Of a stretch of 12,784 bases of DNA, positions 6,177-12,784 are shown one piece after another. Both the position numbers and the translations under genes were made by a program. The DNA lies in the NCBI GenBank assembly GCA_021785095.1, contig JAJYGM010000365.1:1-12784 (forward strand), given 5' to 3'. The DNA is from Actinomycetes bacterium (GTDB lineage: Bacteria; Actinomycetota; Acidimicrobiia; Acidimicrobiales; Bog-793). Position 1 is the stretch's first letter. The number at the start of each line of letters is the position of its first letter. The notes beneath the pieces are model-generated. The model had not been told where the DNA came from. It made no database searches and saw nothing but the letters and a program-made list of their open reading frames with translations.

Positions 6177-6190
6177 ACGGGGTCCTCGGG

Positions 6191-6196
6191 AAAGGA
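6191..6196 (+). promoter_or_regulatory. Ribosome binding site of the dehydrogenase
   Basis: AAAGGA lies 8 bases before ATG 6205. It supports that start over the in-frame ATG at 6133, which has no comparable site and adds a Pro- and Arg-rich extension. Confidence 0.55.
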
Positions 6197-6204
6197 TCGA
6201 GGCG

Positions 6205-6939
6205 ATGGGGCGATTTGAGGGCAAGGTCGTGCTCGTCACGGGATCCTCGAGCGGGATCGGCAGGAAGACGGCCGAGGCCTTCGATGCCGAGGGAGCGAGA
6301 GTCGCCGTGAACTCCGCCCGCTCGGTCGAGGCGGGGCAGGCGGTCGCCGCCGCGCTGGCGGACGGCTTCTACGTCCAGGCGGACGTGTCCGACGCGGCCT
6401 CGTGCGACGCGCTCGTCGAGGCGGTGCTCGAGCATTACGGCCGTCTCGACGTGCTCGTGAACAACGCCGGCGTCACCAAGGTGATCCCGCACCGCGACCT
6501 CGACGCCGTCGACGACGACCTGTTCCGGTGGATCCTCGAGGTGAACGTCGTCGCTCCCTTCCGCCTCGCCCGGCGCTGCATGCCCCACCTCGTCGCGACC
6601 GACGACGGGTGCATCGTGAACGTGAGCTCGCTCGCAGGCGTCCGCCCGACGGGCAGCTCCATCCCCTATGCGGTGTCCAAGGCGGCCCTCAACCACCTGA
6701 CGGTCCTGCTCTCCAACGTCGTCGGTCCGTCGGTTCGGGTGAACGCGGTCGCTCCGGGGCTCGTCCGCACTCCCTGGACGAGCGAGTGGCACGAGCTGCA
6801 CGCCTCGATGGCGAGGAGGGCTCCGCTGAAGCGCTCAGGAGAGGCGGACGAGGTGGCGGATGCCGTCGTCTCCCTCGCCGCCAACCGCTACGTCACCGGG
6901 CAGGTGCTCGTCGTCGACGGCGGCCTCGGCCTCCGGTAG
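6205..6939 (+). CDS. Short-chain dehydrogenase/reductase (SDR, FabG-like)
   Basis: A 244-residue cytosolic NAD(P)-dependent oxidoreductase of the classical SDR type, usually a tetramer. The Rossmann cofactor motif is TGSSSGIG (12-19), NNAG is at 86-89, and the catalytic residues Asn114, Ser142, Tyr155 and Lys159 (YAVSK) are all present. PG(L/x)VRT at about 184-189 and the C-terminal VTGQVLVVDGG (230-240) complete the fold. The start at 6205 puts FEGKVVLVTG at the usual distance from the N-terminus. NSARS after the second strand suggests NADP(H) preference; this is inference. It is FabG-like in layout, but substrate cannot be told, and SDRs annotated as 3-oxoacyl-ACP reductase often do other reactions. 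It is divergent from the GNAT gene and convergent with the HD gene. Confidence 0.92.
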   Translation: MGRFEGKVVLVTGSSSGIGRKTAEAFDAEGARVAVNSARSVEAGQAVAAALADGFYVQADVSDAASCDALVEAVLEHYGRLDVLVNNAGVTKVIPHRDLDAVDDDLFRWILEVNVVAPFRLARRCMPHLVATDDGCIVNVSSLAGVRPTGSSIPYAVSKAALNHLTVLLSNVVGPSVRVNAVAPGLVRTPWTSEWHELHASMARRAPLKRSGEADEVADAVVSLAANRYVTGQVLVVDGGLGLR

Positions 6940-6968
6940 GTGAGAGGTCCGCCGCGGCCGTCCCGGCC

Positions 6969-6986
6969 CGAGGCGTCGCCGCCTCG
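6969..6986. terminator. Hairpin between convergent genes
   Basis: CGAGGCG and CGCCTCG form a 7-bp stem around the loop TCGC, 29 bases after the dehydrogenase stop, in the 199-bp gap before the HD gene's 3' end. It has no T-tract. It could end transcription from either side. I see nothing else in this gap. Confidence 0.3.
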
Positions 6987-7138
6987 CCACCCGCCGTCAC
7001 TCGAGCCGATGGCGGAGCCGTCTCGCCGTGCCGGCGGGAAAGGTCGGGAGGATGCTCGCCCAGGCGGCCACGTGTCGCCGCTGTTCGGGTCGCCAGGCGC
7101 CGAGAGCCGGCTGGCCGCCCGCTCGCCGCTTGCCGTGC

Positions 7139-7738
7139 TCAGTCCGAACCGGTTCCGTTGTAGAGGCTGTGCCGGGCCGAGGCGAGCTGGGTCCGCACGA
7201 GCGGCTCGAAGTGCCCGAGCGGGAGGGTGTCGTAGCCGGGGTCGAAGGCCGGCTGGTCGTACTCGGCGCAGAACTCGGCGGTGTAGCCGAACAGCGGGTG
7301 CTCCCGGTAGCGCTCGCGCAGGTTCCGGTCGAGGCCGAGGTGGTGGAAGAAGTAGTAGCCCTGGAAGACGGCGTGGTGCGCAACCATCCAGTGGTTGTCC
7401 TCCGACACGAATGGCTTTACCACCGCCGCCGCCACGTCGGCATGGTTGGCGGGCCCGAGCGTGTCGCCGATGTCGTGGACCAGGCAACAGAAGACGTACT
7501 CGTCGTCCCGGTCCGCCCGGTAGGCGCGAGTCGCCGTCTGGAGCGAGTGCGTCAGGCGGTCGACGGCAAAGCCACCGAAGTCGCCGTCGAGGAGGCGGAG
7601 GTGGGCGAGGAGGCGGTCGGGCAGAGCGAGGAAGAACTCGATGGAGTGCCCGGCGATGACGCTCCAGTCCTCGGCGGTGCCCTCGGTCATGGCATGAAAG
7701 GCCGCCCGCTGCCCGGCGCTCGAGTCGGTCTCGGTCAT
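7139..7738 (-). CDS. HD-domain metalloprotein (phosphohydrolase or diiron oxygenase type)
   Basis: A 199-residue cytosolic protein with an HD-type metal site: His64 in RLTHSLQTATRA, His88-Asp89 in CLVHDIGD, His99 in GPANHADVAAA, histidines in the NHWMVAHH stretch (116, 121, 122), and Asp161. The conserved block FQGYYFFHHLGLDR (125-138) and the YDQPAFDPGYD segment (160-170) mark a distinct subfamily. HD proteins are either phosphohydrolases or, as in PhnZ, TmpB and myo-inositol oxygenase, mixed-valent diiron oxygenases. The His64 to His88 spacing of 24 resembles PhnZ as I recall it, but this does not settle the reaction. The ATG is 31 bp downstream of the CoA synthetase stop on the same strand, so the two are probably one operon. 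The RBS is weak (GGA). Confidence 0.82.
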   Translation of the reverse strand: MTETDSSAGQRAAFHAMTEGTAEDWSVIAGHSIEFFLALPDRLLAHLRLLDGDFGGFAVDRLTHSLQTATRAYRADRDDEYVFCCLVHDIGDTLGPANHADVAAAVVKPFVSEDNHWMVAHHAVFQGYYFFHHLGLDRNLRERYREHPLFGYTAEFCAEYDQPAFDPGYDTLPLGHFEPLVRTQLASARHSLYNGTGSD

Positions 7739-7769
7739 GGTTCCAGTCTCGGCGCGCGGGCGGCGGCCA

Positions 7770-9284
7770 TCAACCCGTCGGCTTGAGGGCGGACTTCACC
7801 ACCTTGCCGAGTGCGTTGCGAGGCAGCTCGGCCGTGAGGTGGATCTGCTTCGGACGCTTGTAGAAGGCGAGCTGTTCTGCCATGAGCCGCTCGAGCGTCT
7901 CGACAAGCGAGTCGGTGGCCGGCCCGGACCCGGTCGGGACGACAAAGGCCACCACCTGCTCTCCCCACTCCTCGTCTGGCCACCCGACGACGGCGGCGTC
8001 GGCGACCGCCGGGTGACAGCGCAGGACGTCCTCCACCTCGCGGGGGTAGACGTTGTAGCCGCCGGAGATGACGAGCTCCGCCTTCCGCCCGACGAGGTGG
8101 AGGTAGCCGTCCTCGTCGAAGCTCCCGAGGTCGCCCGTGCGAAACCAACCGTCGGAGAAGGCGGCCGCCGTCGCTTCGGGGCGCGCCAGGTAGCCGCCGA
8201 AGACGTTCGGGCCCCGCACGAGGACCTCGCCGGCGCTGTCGGGCCGGAGGTCGTCGAGGCGTACCTCGACGCCCGGCAGTGGCAAGCCGACAGTTCCGGG
8301 CCGGCGCTCCCCGTCGTAGGGATTGGAGGTGTTCATGAGCGTCTCGCTCATCCCGTAGCGCTCGAGGAGCTGCTGGCCGGTCCGCTCGGCAAGCTCCCGG
8401 TGCAGCCCGGCGGGCAGCGGGGCCGAACCTGAGACGCACAGGCGCAGGCGGCGCAGCTCCTCGACACCGGTGAGGCGCGAGTACATCGTCGGGACGCCGA
8501 AGAGCATGGTGGCGTGGTGGCGGGTGATCGACTCGCCGATGTCGACGGGGGCGAACCGCCGCCGGATAACGGCCGAGGCCCCTGCGGCGAGCGTCCCGTG
8601 CACCCCGACACCGAGGCCGTGGACGTGAAAGAGGGGGAGCGCCAGCACGAGCCGGTCCTCGGGCGTCCAGCGCCAGGCCTCGACCACGGCGAGCGCGCCG
8701 GCGAGGAGGTTCCCGTGCGAGAGCAGGGCCCCCTTCGGCGACCCTGTGGTGCCCGAGGTGTAGACGAGCATGGCCGGGTCACCCGGCTCGCACCGGTCGA
8801 GCGCGAGCTCGCCCTCGTCGTCGGCCGGACCGGCCTTTTGGCACCGTGCCCCGAGGGCGAGCTCGACGAGGGGACGCGCGGAGAGCCCGGTGACCAGCTT
8901 GGCGCACCGGGCGTCATCGCTGACGACAGCAACAGGTGTCGCGTCTCCAACGATGTGGGCGAGCTCTCGCGAGGTGTAGGCGGTGTTGACGGGGACGACG
9001 ACGAGGCCCAGGCGAAGGGCGCCGAGATGGGCGGCGACGAGGGCGGACGAGGGCGCCGCCGCCATGACGATGCGGTCACCGCGCTGCAGGCCACGGGCCG
9101 CCATGGCCGCCGCCCAAGATCGGCTCTCGTGTTCGAGCTCACCGGCCGTCGTCCAGCCCCGCTCGTCGTCGAAGAGGGCGGGGGATGCGGGGCGCGCCGC
9201 CGCCAGGGCCGCCCAACGACGGGGGATGCTGCGGTCCGCAAGCAGGTCGGTTGCCGGCACAGCGGCAAGACTAGGGCTGTCCAC
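7770..9284 (-). CDS. MatB-like malonyl-/acyl-CoA synthetase (AMP-forming)
   Basis: A 504-residue ANL-superfamily ligase that activates a carboxylic acid with ATP to an acyl-adenylate and then to acyl-CoA. The core motifs are intact: YTSGTTGSPKG (175-185, A3 loop), LFHVHGLGVG (218-227), YGMSET (310-315, A5), FRTGD (381-385, A7), GRKAELVISGGYNVYP (399-414, A8 hinge), and NALGK with catalytic Lys494 (A10). MNTSNPYDGERRPGTVG (317-333) and GVPTMYSRL (263-271) closely resemble malonyl-CoA synthetase MatB as I remember it, so malonate or methylmalonate is the leading guess; a different short acyl substrate is possible. The GTG start is fixed by GGAGG six bases upstream. The HD gene follows 31 bp downstream. 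Confidence 0.88.
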   Translation of the reverse strand: MDSPSLAAVPATDLLADRSIPRRWAALAAARPASPALFDDERGWTTAGELEHESRSWAAAMAARGLQRGDRIVMAAAPSSALVAAHLGALRLGLVVVPVNTAYTSRELAHIVGDATPVAVVSDDARCAKLVTGLSARPLVELALGARCQKAGPADDEGELALDRCEPGDPAMLVYTSGTTGSPKGALLSHGNLLAGALAVVEAWRWTPEDRLVLALPLFHVHGLGVGVHGTLAAGASAVIRRRFAPVDIGESITRHHATMLFGVPTMYSRLTGVEELRRLRLCVSGSAPLPAGLHRELAERTGQQLLERYGMSETLMNTSNPYDGERRPGTVGLPLPGVEVRLDDLRPDSAGEVLVRGPNVFGGYLARPEATAAAFSDGWFRTGDLGSFDEDGYLHLVGRKAELVISGGYNVYPREVEDVLRCHPAVADAAVVGWPDEEWGEQVVAFVVPTGSGPATDSLVETLERLMAEQLAFYKRPKQIHLTAELPRNALGKVVKSALKPTG

Positions 9285-9287
9285 GCC

Positions 9288-9295
9288 TTTCCTCC
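9288..9295 (-). promoter_or_regulatory. Ribosome binding site of the acyl-CoA synthetase
   Basis: On the minus strand GGAGGAAA lies just before the GTG at 9284, with 6 bases between GGAGG and the codon. This is the strongest Shine-Dalgarno on this strand and fixes the GTG start. Confidence 0.7.
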
Positions 9296-10390
9296 GGCAC
9301 CCGACGGAGCGTCCTTTGGCGGTCGCGGCCTGCGCTCATGTCCTGGCCGCCGACCGAGACGCCCGCCCGCTGCCGGCCGCCGTGTCAGAGCTGGCCGTCG
9401 TCGTGGTCGGTCGTGTCCTGCGGGTGGAGAGGCCGGCAGGAGGGCCGTGCAGCATCCACCGGTGGCGGAAGCGGTCCCGCACGACGGCGGTACGCCCGTG
9501 GGGCCGACCGGCGGCGGGCCTCGAGCAGACCCCTCGTCCGACGCCCGCTCGAGCACCCCGGCGAGGTCGCTCACCCCCGAGGCGGGCGAGCCCGTGGCGT
9601 CGGCTCATGGCGGCGGCGCGACGACGTGGTGGACCGAGCACGGCGTGGCCGACGCGGCGGTCGGTCGTGACCGTCGGCGCCGCCAGCGGGTACGCGGCCG
9701 TGCCGGGCGATGGCCGCCCTGGCACCGGCGATGGCGGGATAGGCCGTCCGGCGGAGGTGACGACAAACCGGCCGCCGCTCCGTGAGCCGAGAAGGGGGAC
9801 CTCATCGCGCCCTGCGCCGTCTCGTCTCCAGCTCCTCTCGGTCCGGGGAGGGGGGTGTGGTGACGCGCCGCTCCGGACGGCTCCTTTCGGCCGGGCGTCG
9901 CAGCACCTCGGACCTTCGGCGCCCTCGCCCTGGTGATCCGTTGAGAGAGAGCGCCGGCGCTTGTACGCGGCTCGGGCCGCCTCTGTGACCGGGAGGGTCG
10001 TCGACGTAGCCGAAGGTGAGGCCGCACCGCGGCCGGCCCTCGGGACCTGAGGCCGGGCTCCGCCCTGGGGCGGTCGAGCCGGCGGGCCAACGGCGCTCGC
10101 GCCCTGGCGGTGCCGGTGGTCGAGCAGCTCGCGACGCGTCGCGCGGGGTGCAGGCGCCGGCGAGGGCTGTTCCCCCGACGCGGGCGGTCGCCAGCCACGT
10201 CTCGGAGGTGGGCTCCTCGGCCGTCTCGGGGCGCCGCCAGCGCGAGAGCAGATGGCCGTAGACGACCGGCACGTCGTCGAGCTCTAGAGGTCGCCGGTGA
10301 TCGCTGTAATTGTCGCTCGGGAGGCGACGACTCCGTTGCGAGTCTGGGCGGGCCCCGGCAGAGCCGTCCCGGTGCCATGCTGATGCCCGC
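9296..10390. other. 1.1-kb region without a convincing gene
   Basis: No reading frame on either strand shows a recognisable domain, a good RBS with sustained coding bias, or neighbour-like composition. Several frames are open only because stops are rare in GC-rich DNA; they read as Arg-, Pro- and Ser-rich text. The best patch is on the minus strand near 10160-10300, inside an open frame of 196 codons (10392-9802). There, residues such as LDDVPVVYGHLLSRWRR have natural composition and G/C third positions, but the frame then decays into low-complexity sequence. It may be a degraded gene. The region should also hold the promoters for the CoA synthetase (minus) and the M48 protease (plus). A weak -10-like TGTAAT lies at 10305-10310. 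Confidence 0.5.
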
Positions 10391-10397
10391 AAGGAGG
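10391..10397 (+). promoter_or_regulatory. Ribosome binding site of the M48 protease
   Basis: AAGGAGG lies 6 bases before ATG 10404. It is a near-perfect Shine-Dalgarno and decides this start over in-frame starts upstream, whose translation is Arg-rich and shows no family similarity. Confidence 0.8.
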
Positions 10398-10403
10398 CGA
10401 GCC

Positions 10404-11423
10404 ATGACGAGCATCGAGCCGGCCCTCAGGTATCCCGGGATCAGCCCGCAGGGCTTCGCCCATCCGGCAGACCGGGCGGCGACAGCGGCCCTCCACTCGG
10501 TGCCGATGCTCGATCGGGCGATCAGGGTGCTGACCGAGCTCACCTACGAGCGACGACTGCGCCAGCTCTTCCTCGGCCAGGCCGTCCGCCTCGGAGAAGA
10601 TCAGCTCCCGGCGATCTGGGCGATGCAGCGCCAGTGCGCCAACACGCTCGACCTGTCCGCCTGCCCGTCGCTCTATCTCACCCAGATGCCCGTCGGCAAC
10701 GCCATGACGATCGGCGCCAACGAGCCGGTCACCCTTGTCATGTCGGGCCTCGTCGGTTCCTACAGCGACGACGAGCTCAAGTCCGTCCTCGCTCATGAGA
10801 TGGGTCACGTCCTCGCCCAGCACGTGACGCTCAACACGGCCTTCCAGCTCACCCGCTTGCTGCTGAGCGGCGCGCTGAAGGCCCAGCCGCTCGCCGGACT
10901 GCCGCTCCTCGCGCTCTACTACGCCCTCCTCGAGTGGTCGAGGGCGGCCGAGCTCACCGCTGACCGGGCCTCGGCCCTCGTCACCGCGGACCCGCAGCTG
11001 CCGTGCCTGACCCTCATGCGGATCGCCGGCGGCCCGGTGGCGGAGATGAACCTCGACGCCTTCATCCGCCAGGCGATGGAGTACGAGCGGGAGGAGGACC
11101 CCTTCGCTAGGTGGTCCCGCTTCTTCACCGAGGTCCACACCACCCACCCGTTCCCCGTCCGGCGGGTGCGGGAGCTCGTCGAGTGGGTGGCCTCCGGGGA
11201 CTACGACCGCATCCGCTCCGGCCAGTACCTCCGCCGTGGCCAGGAACCTCCTGCATCGGCGGAGTTCGATGCCGCCTTCGGCCACTACCGCACCCGGTTC
11301 TCCTCGATCGTCGACCGGGCCGGCAACGGCGTGCAGACCGTCTTCGACCGGGTGAGCTCATGGCTGGACGGCCGCAACGGGGCGGCTGCCGGCGACGAGG
11401 CGGCCGCGGACTTCCCCGACTGA
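10404..11423 (+). CDS. M48 family zinc metallopeptidase
   Basis: A 339-residue zinc protease of the M48 (Ste24/HtpX-like) family. HEMGH (131-135) supplies zinc ligands His131 and His135 and catalytic Glu132. Glu183 in AAELTADRA is the third ligand, in the family's ExxxD arrangement. VGNAMTIGANEPVTLVMSGLV (97-117) is the usual substrate-cleft strand region, and THPFPVRRVREL (247-258) is the conserved C-terminal HPxxxxR element. A single hydrophobic stretch at about 162-177 lies between the zinc motifs; I see no signal peptide and no N-terminal membrane helices, unlike HtpX. It is probably cytosolic or only peripherally membrane-associated. A C-terminal tail rich in Ala and Asp follows. The start is set by a strong RBS. 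It stands alone, followed by a 173-bp gap and the insertion sequence. Its substrate is unknown. Confidence 0.92.
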   Translation: MTSIEPALRYPGISPQGFAHPADRAATAALHSVPMLDRAIRVLTELTYERRLRQLFLGQAVRLGEDQLPAIWAMQRQCANTLDLSACPSLYLTQMPVGNAMTIGANEPVTLVMSGLVGSYSDDELKSVLAHEMGHVLAQHVTLNTAFQLTRLLLSGALKAQPLAGLPLLALYYALLEWSRAAELTADRASALVTADPQLPCLTLMRIAGGPVAEMNLDAFIRQAMEYEREEDPFARWSRFFTEVHTTHPFPVRRVRELVEWVASGDYDRIRSGQYLRRGQEPPASAEFDAAFGHYRTRFSSIVDRAGNGVQTVFDRVSSWLDGRNGAAAGDEAAADFPD

Positions 11424-11596
11424 TTCCGGCGCGCCTGCCGCCTCGGCGGAGACGGGCGACCGCTCGATCTCGAGGCCTCCGTCCTCTCGACCACCTCGGT
11501 CCCAAGGGCGGTACAGGGCCGGCGGAACCGCTCGGCGACGTGCGCCCGCTTCCTCTCCGCAGGCGAGGCGGGTGAAGAGTGCTCGGGTCGGAGAGG
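11424..11596. other. Gap between the M48 gene and the insertion sequence
   Basis: No gene is evident. A short hairpin CCGC-CTCG-GCGG (11438-11449) follows the protease stop and could be a weak terminator; it has no T-tract. The minus strand is open across the gap and into the element, but the text is unrecognised and is not good evidence for an interrupted gene. Confidence 0.3.
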
Positions 11597-11613
11597 CCTG
11601 TGGGTGCCGAGAA
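11597..11613 (+). repeat. Left terminal inverted repeat of the insertion sequence
   Basis: CCTGTGGGTGCCGAGAA is the exact reverse complement of 12765-12781. Beyond it, similarity continues imperfectly (CC and TCC shared at matching offsets). Confidence 0.9.
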
Positions 11614-11628
11614 CCCCGTCCGCCCAGC

Positions 11629-12702
11629 TCAGGCGACCATCTGGTATTCGTGGACGAGGCCGCCCAGGTGATCGGTTCTTCGTAGCCTGGCGTCAACGTC
11701 GCTGATGGTGGGAGGGGCCGCACCGGAATCAGCGGGCGGTCGTTGGCTGAGGGACCGGTGGGGCCGGTGCGCGTTGTAATGCTCGACGTACTCGGTAAGG
11801 ACTGCCTCGAGGTGGCGGCGGCCGAGGATGAGCATGCGGTCGAGGCACTCGCGCCGGATGGCGCCGATCACCCGCTCACAGATGGCGTTGGCCCGGGGTG
11901 CCCGGATGGGGGTCTTGATGGTGGTGGTGCCCTCGGCGTCGAAGACGGCGTCGAAGGAGGCGGTGAACTTGGTGTCGCGATCGCGGATGAGGAACTTGAC
12001 CGAGTTCGCCTGGTCGGCGAGCTCCATCGAGATGTTGCGGGCTTGCTGGGTGACCCAGCCGGCGACCGGATTCCGCGTGATGCCGGCGATCCGCACGAAG
12101 CGGCTGTCGTGGTGGATGAACACGAGCACGTACAGCCTGCGGAGGAGGATGGTGTCGACGTGGAAGAAGTCGCACGCCATCAAGCTCTTGGCCTGCGCGG
12201 CGAGGAACTCCGCCCAGGTCGGTCCCGATCGTCGCGGTGACGGCTCGATGCCGTGGCGCTTCAGGATGGCCCACACGCTCGAGGGGGCGATGACGATGCC
12301 CATGGTGGCCAGCTCGCCGTGGACGCGGCGGTAGCCCCAAGTCGGGTTCTCCTTCGCCAAGCGCACGACGAGCGCGGTGGTTCCCTTCGCGATGCCCGGA
12401 CGACCGGGACGGCGGTAAGGATAGGTCCAGCGCTTCGTGACAAGGGCCCGGTGCCAGCGCAGCAGAGTTTCTGGTCGGACGAAGAAGCGCCCGAGTCGCC
12501 GACGGGGCAGCAGATGTGCGAGCCCCGCCATCACCGCCCGGTCGGCAGACTGCAGCGCCGGTCGGTGGACCTGGCGTCGGAGGACCGCCACCTCGTGGCG
12601 CAGCATGACGACCTCGATGGCGAGATCCGTGTCACTGCGACCGATCAGTCGGATGAGCTGCAGGATGCGGCAGAACGCCCAGTAGAGGAACGAGAGGGTC
12701 AT
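11629..12702 (-). CDS. DDE (rve-type) transposase, IS3/IS481-like
   Basis: The enzyme that moves this element, 357 residues from ATG 12702. The N-terminal part has LRHEVAVLRRQVHRPAL (a coiled, DNA-binding region) and a helix-turn-helix stretch with NPTWGYRRVHGELATMGI (about 119-136). The integrase core follows with catalytic Asp178 (ACDFFHVDT), Asp241 (IRDRDTKF) and Glu276 (ANAICERVIG); the last two are 35 apart, as in D,D(35)E enzymes. HYNAHRPHRSL (308-318) is the typical C-terminal signature. The frame also reads up to a GTG at 12774, but that lies inside the right inverted repeat. Relatives I recall begin at the MTLSF equivalent, so 12702 is preferred. It is one ORF with no orfA/orfB frameshift. 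No residues appear missing. Confidence 0.9.
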   Translation of the reverse strand: MTLSFLYWAFCRILQLIRLIGRSDTDLAIEVVMLRHEVAVLRRQVHRPALQSADRAVMAGLAHLLPRRRLGRFFVRPETLLRWHRALVTKRWTYPYRRPGRPGIAKGTTALVVRLAKENPTWGYRRVHGELATMGIVIAPSSVWAILKRHGIEPSPRRSGPTWAEFLAAQAKSLMACDFFHVDTILLRRLYVLVFIHHDSRFVRIAGITRNPVAGWVTQQARNISMELADQANSVKFLIRDRDTKFTASFDAVFDAEGTTTIKTPIRAPRANAICERVIGAIRRECLDRMLILGRRHLEAVLTEYVEHYNAHRPHRSLSQRPPADSGAAPPTISDVDARLRRTDHLGGLVHEYQMVA

Positions 12703-12764
12703 CGCTGGATGCTCGCCGCGCCTGATTCCAGGCGTCAAAGTGCTGTTCGCAGGCATGGATGGCA

Positions 12765-12781
12765 TTCTCGGCACCCACAGG
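12765..12781 (-). repeat. Right terminal inverted repeat of the insertion sequence
   Basis: TTCTCGGCACCCACAGG is the exact reverse complement of the left repeat at 11597-11613. It lies upstream of the transposase gene, only three bases from the window end. Confidence 0.9.
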
Positions 12782-12784
12782 TTG

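Larger units (their letters stand above)
11597..12781 (-). mobile_element. Complete insertion sequence with 17-bp terminal inverted repeats
   Basis: A single minus-strand DDE transposase is bounded by perfect 17-bp inverted repeats, and no accessory gene is inside. Within the repeats the element most likely runs from TG (11599) to CA (12779), the usual ends of IS3-type elements, which gives about 1.18 kb. Immediate flanks (GCC left, GGT right) do not match, so I see no target duplication; only three to five bases of right flank are in the window. The transposase frame is intact, so the element may be active. Confidence 0.85.

Noticed and set aside
8514..9785. A 423-codon plus-strand frame across the start of the CoA synthetase and the gap
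   Set aside because: Half of it is antisense to a certain gene, and the part in the gap has low-complexity Arg/Gly/Pro text and no domain.
9802..10392. A 196-codon minus-strand frame with a YVDD stretch like a reverse transcriptase motif
   Set aside because: The rest of the polymerase fold is absent and the context residues do not fit; four residues are not evidence. It is kept only as a possible gene remnant.
9285..10403. tRNA, rRNA or CRISPR repeats in the gap
   Set aside because: I saw no T-loop consensus, no rRNA-like text and no regularly spaced repeats.
12703..12774. Transposase start at GTG 12774
   Set aside because: That start is inside the terminal repeat, and relatives as I recall them begin near the MTLSF position.

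Overview
The window is high-GC DNA with strong G/C preference at third codon positions and frequent GTG starts. Several TAnnnT -10-like boxes lie close to start codons. This fits an actinobacterial chromosome. An Acidimicrobiia-like source is my guess from the gene families and from memory; it is not proven here.

Layout. (1) Bases 1-1332, plus strand: the last codons of a probable upstream gene, a DUF2237 protein and an aldo/keto reductase, tightly packed like an operon. (2) 1440-1976: an unrecognised helical protein with tyrosines every 11 residues. (3) 1977-5670: a MarR regulator overlaps by four bases a CLC chloride channel/transporter that carries CBS and TrkA_C domains. A DUF2277 protein and a nitroreductase follow. 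The DUF2277 gene has a leaderless-type promoter laid over the CLC stop codon. The nitroreductase has a start-stop (ATG TAG) exactly where its Shine-Dalgarno and conserved N-terminus place the start. (4) 5678-6939: a GNAT acetyltransferase (minus) and a short-chain dehydrogenase (plus), divergent from a shared promoter region. (5) 7139-9284, minus strand: a MatB-like acyl-CoA synthetase and an HD-domain metalloprotein 31 bp downstream. (6) 9285-10403: 1.1 kb with no convincing gene, perhaps holding a decayed one. (7) 10404-11423: an M48 metalloprotease with a strong RBS. (8) 11597-12781: a complete insertion sequence with a DDE transposase and perfect 17-bp terminal inverted repeats, ending almost at the window edge.

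How the genes fit together. The clearest functional unit is MarR-CLC: a ligand-responsive repressor coupled to an anion channel with cytoplasmic sensor domains. The CoA ligase/HD pair looks like a small catabolic operon, but the substrate cannot be read from sequence. The rest is ordinary metabolic and accessory content. I found no CRISPR array, tRNA, rRNA, phage module or recognisable defence system. The observations most worth a second look are the nitroreductase start-stop, the CLC's missing proton glutamate, the 11-residue tyrosine repeat, and a leaderless micro-ORF coupled to the GNAT gene.
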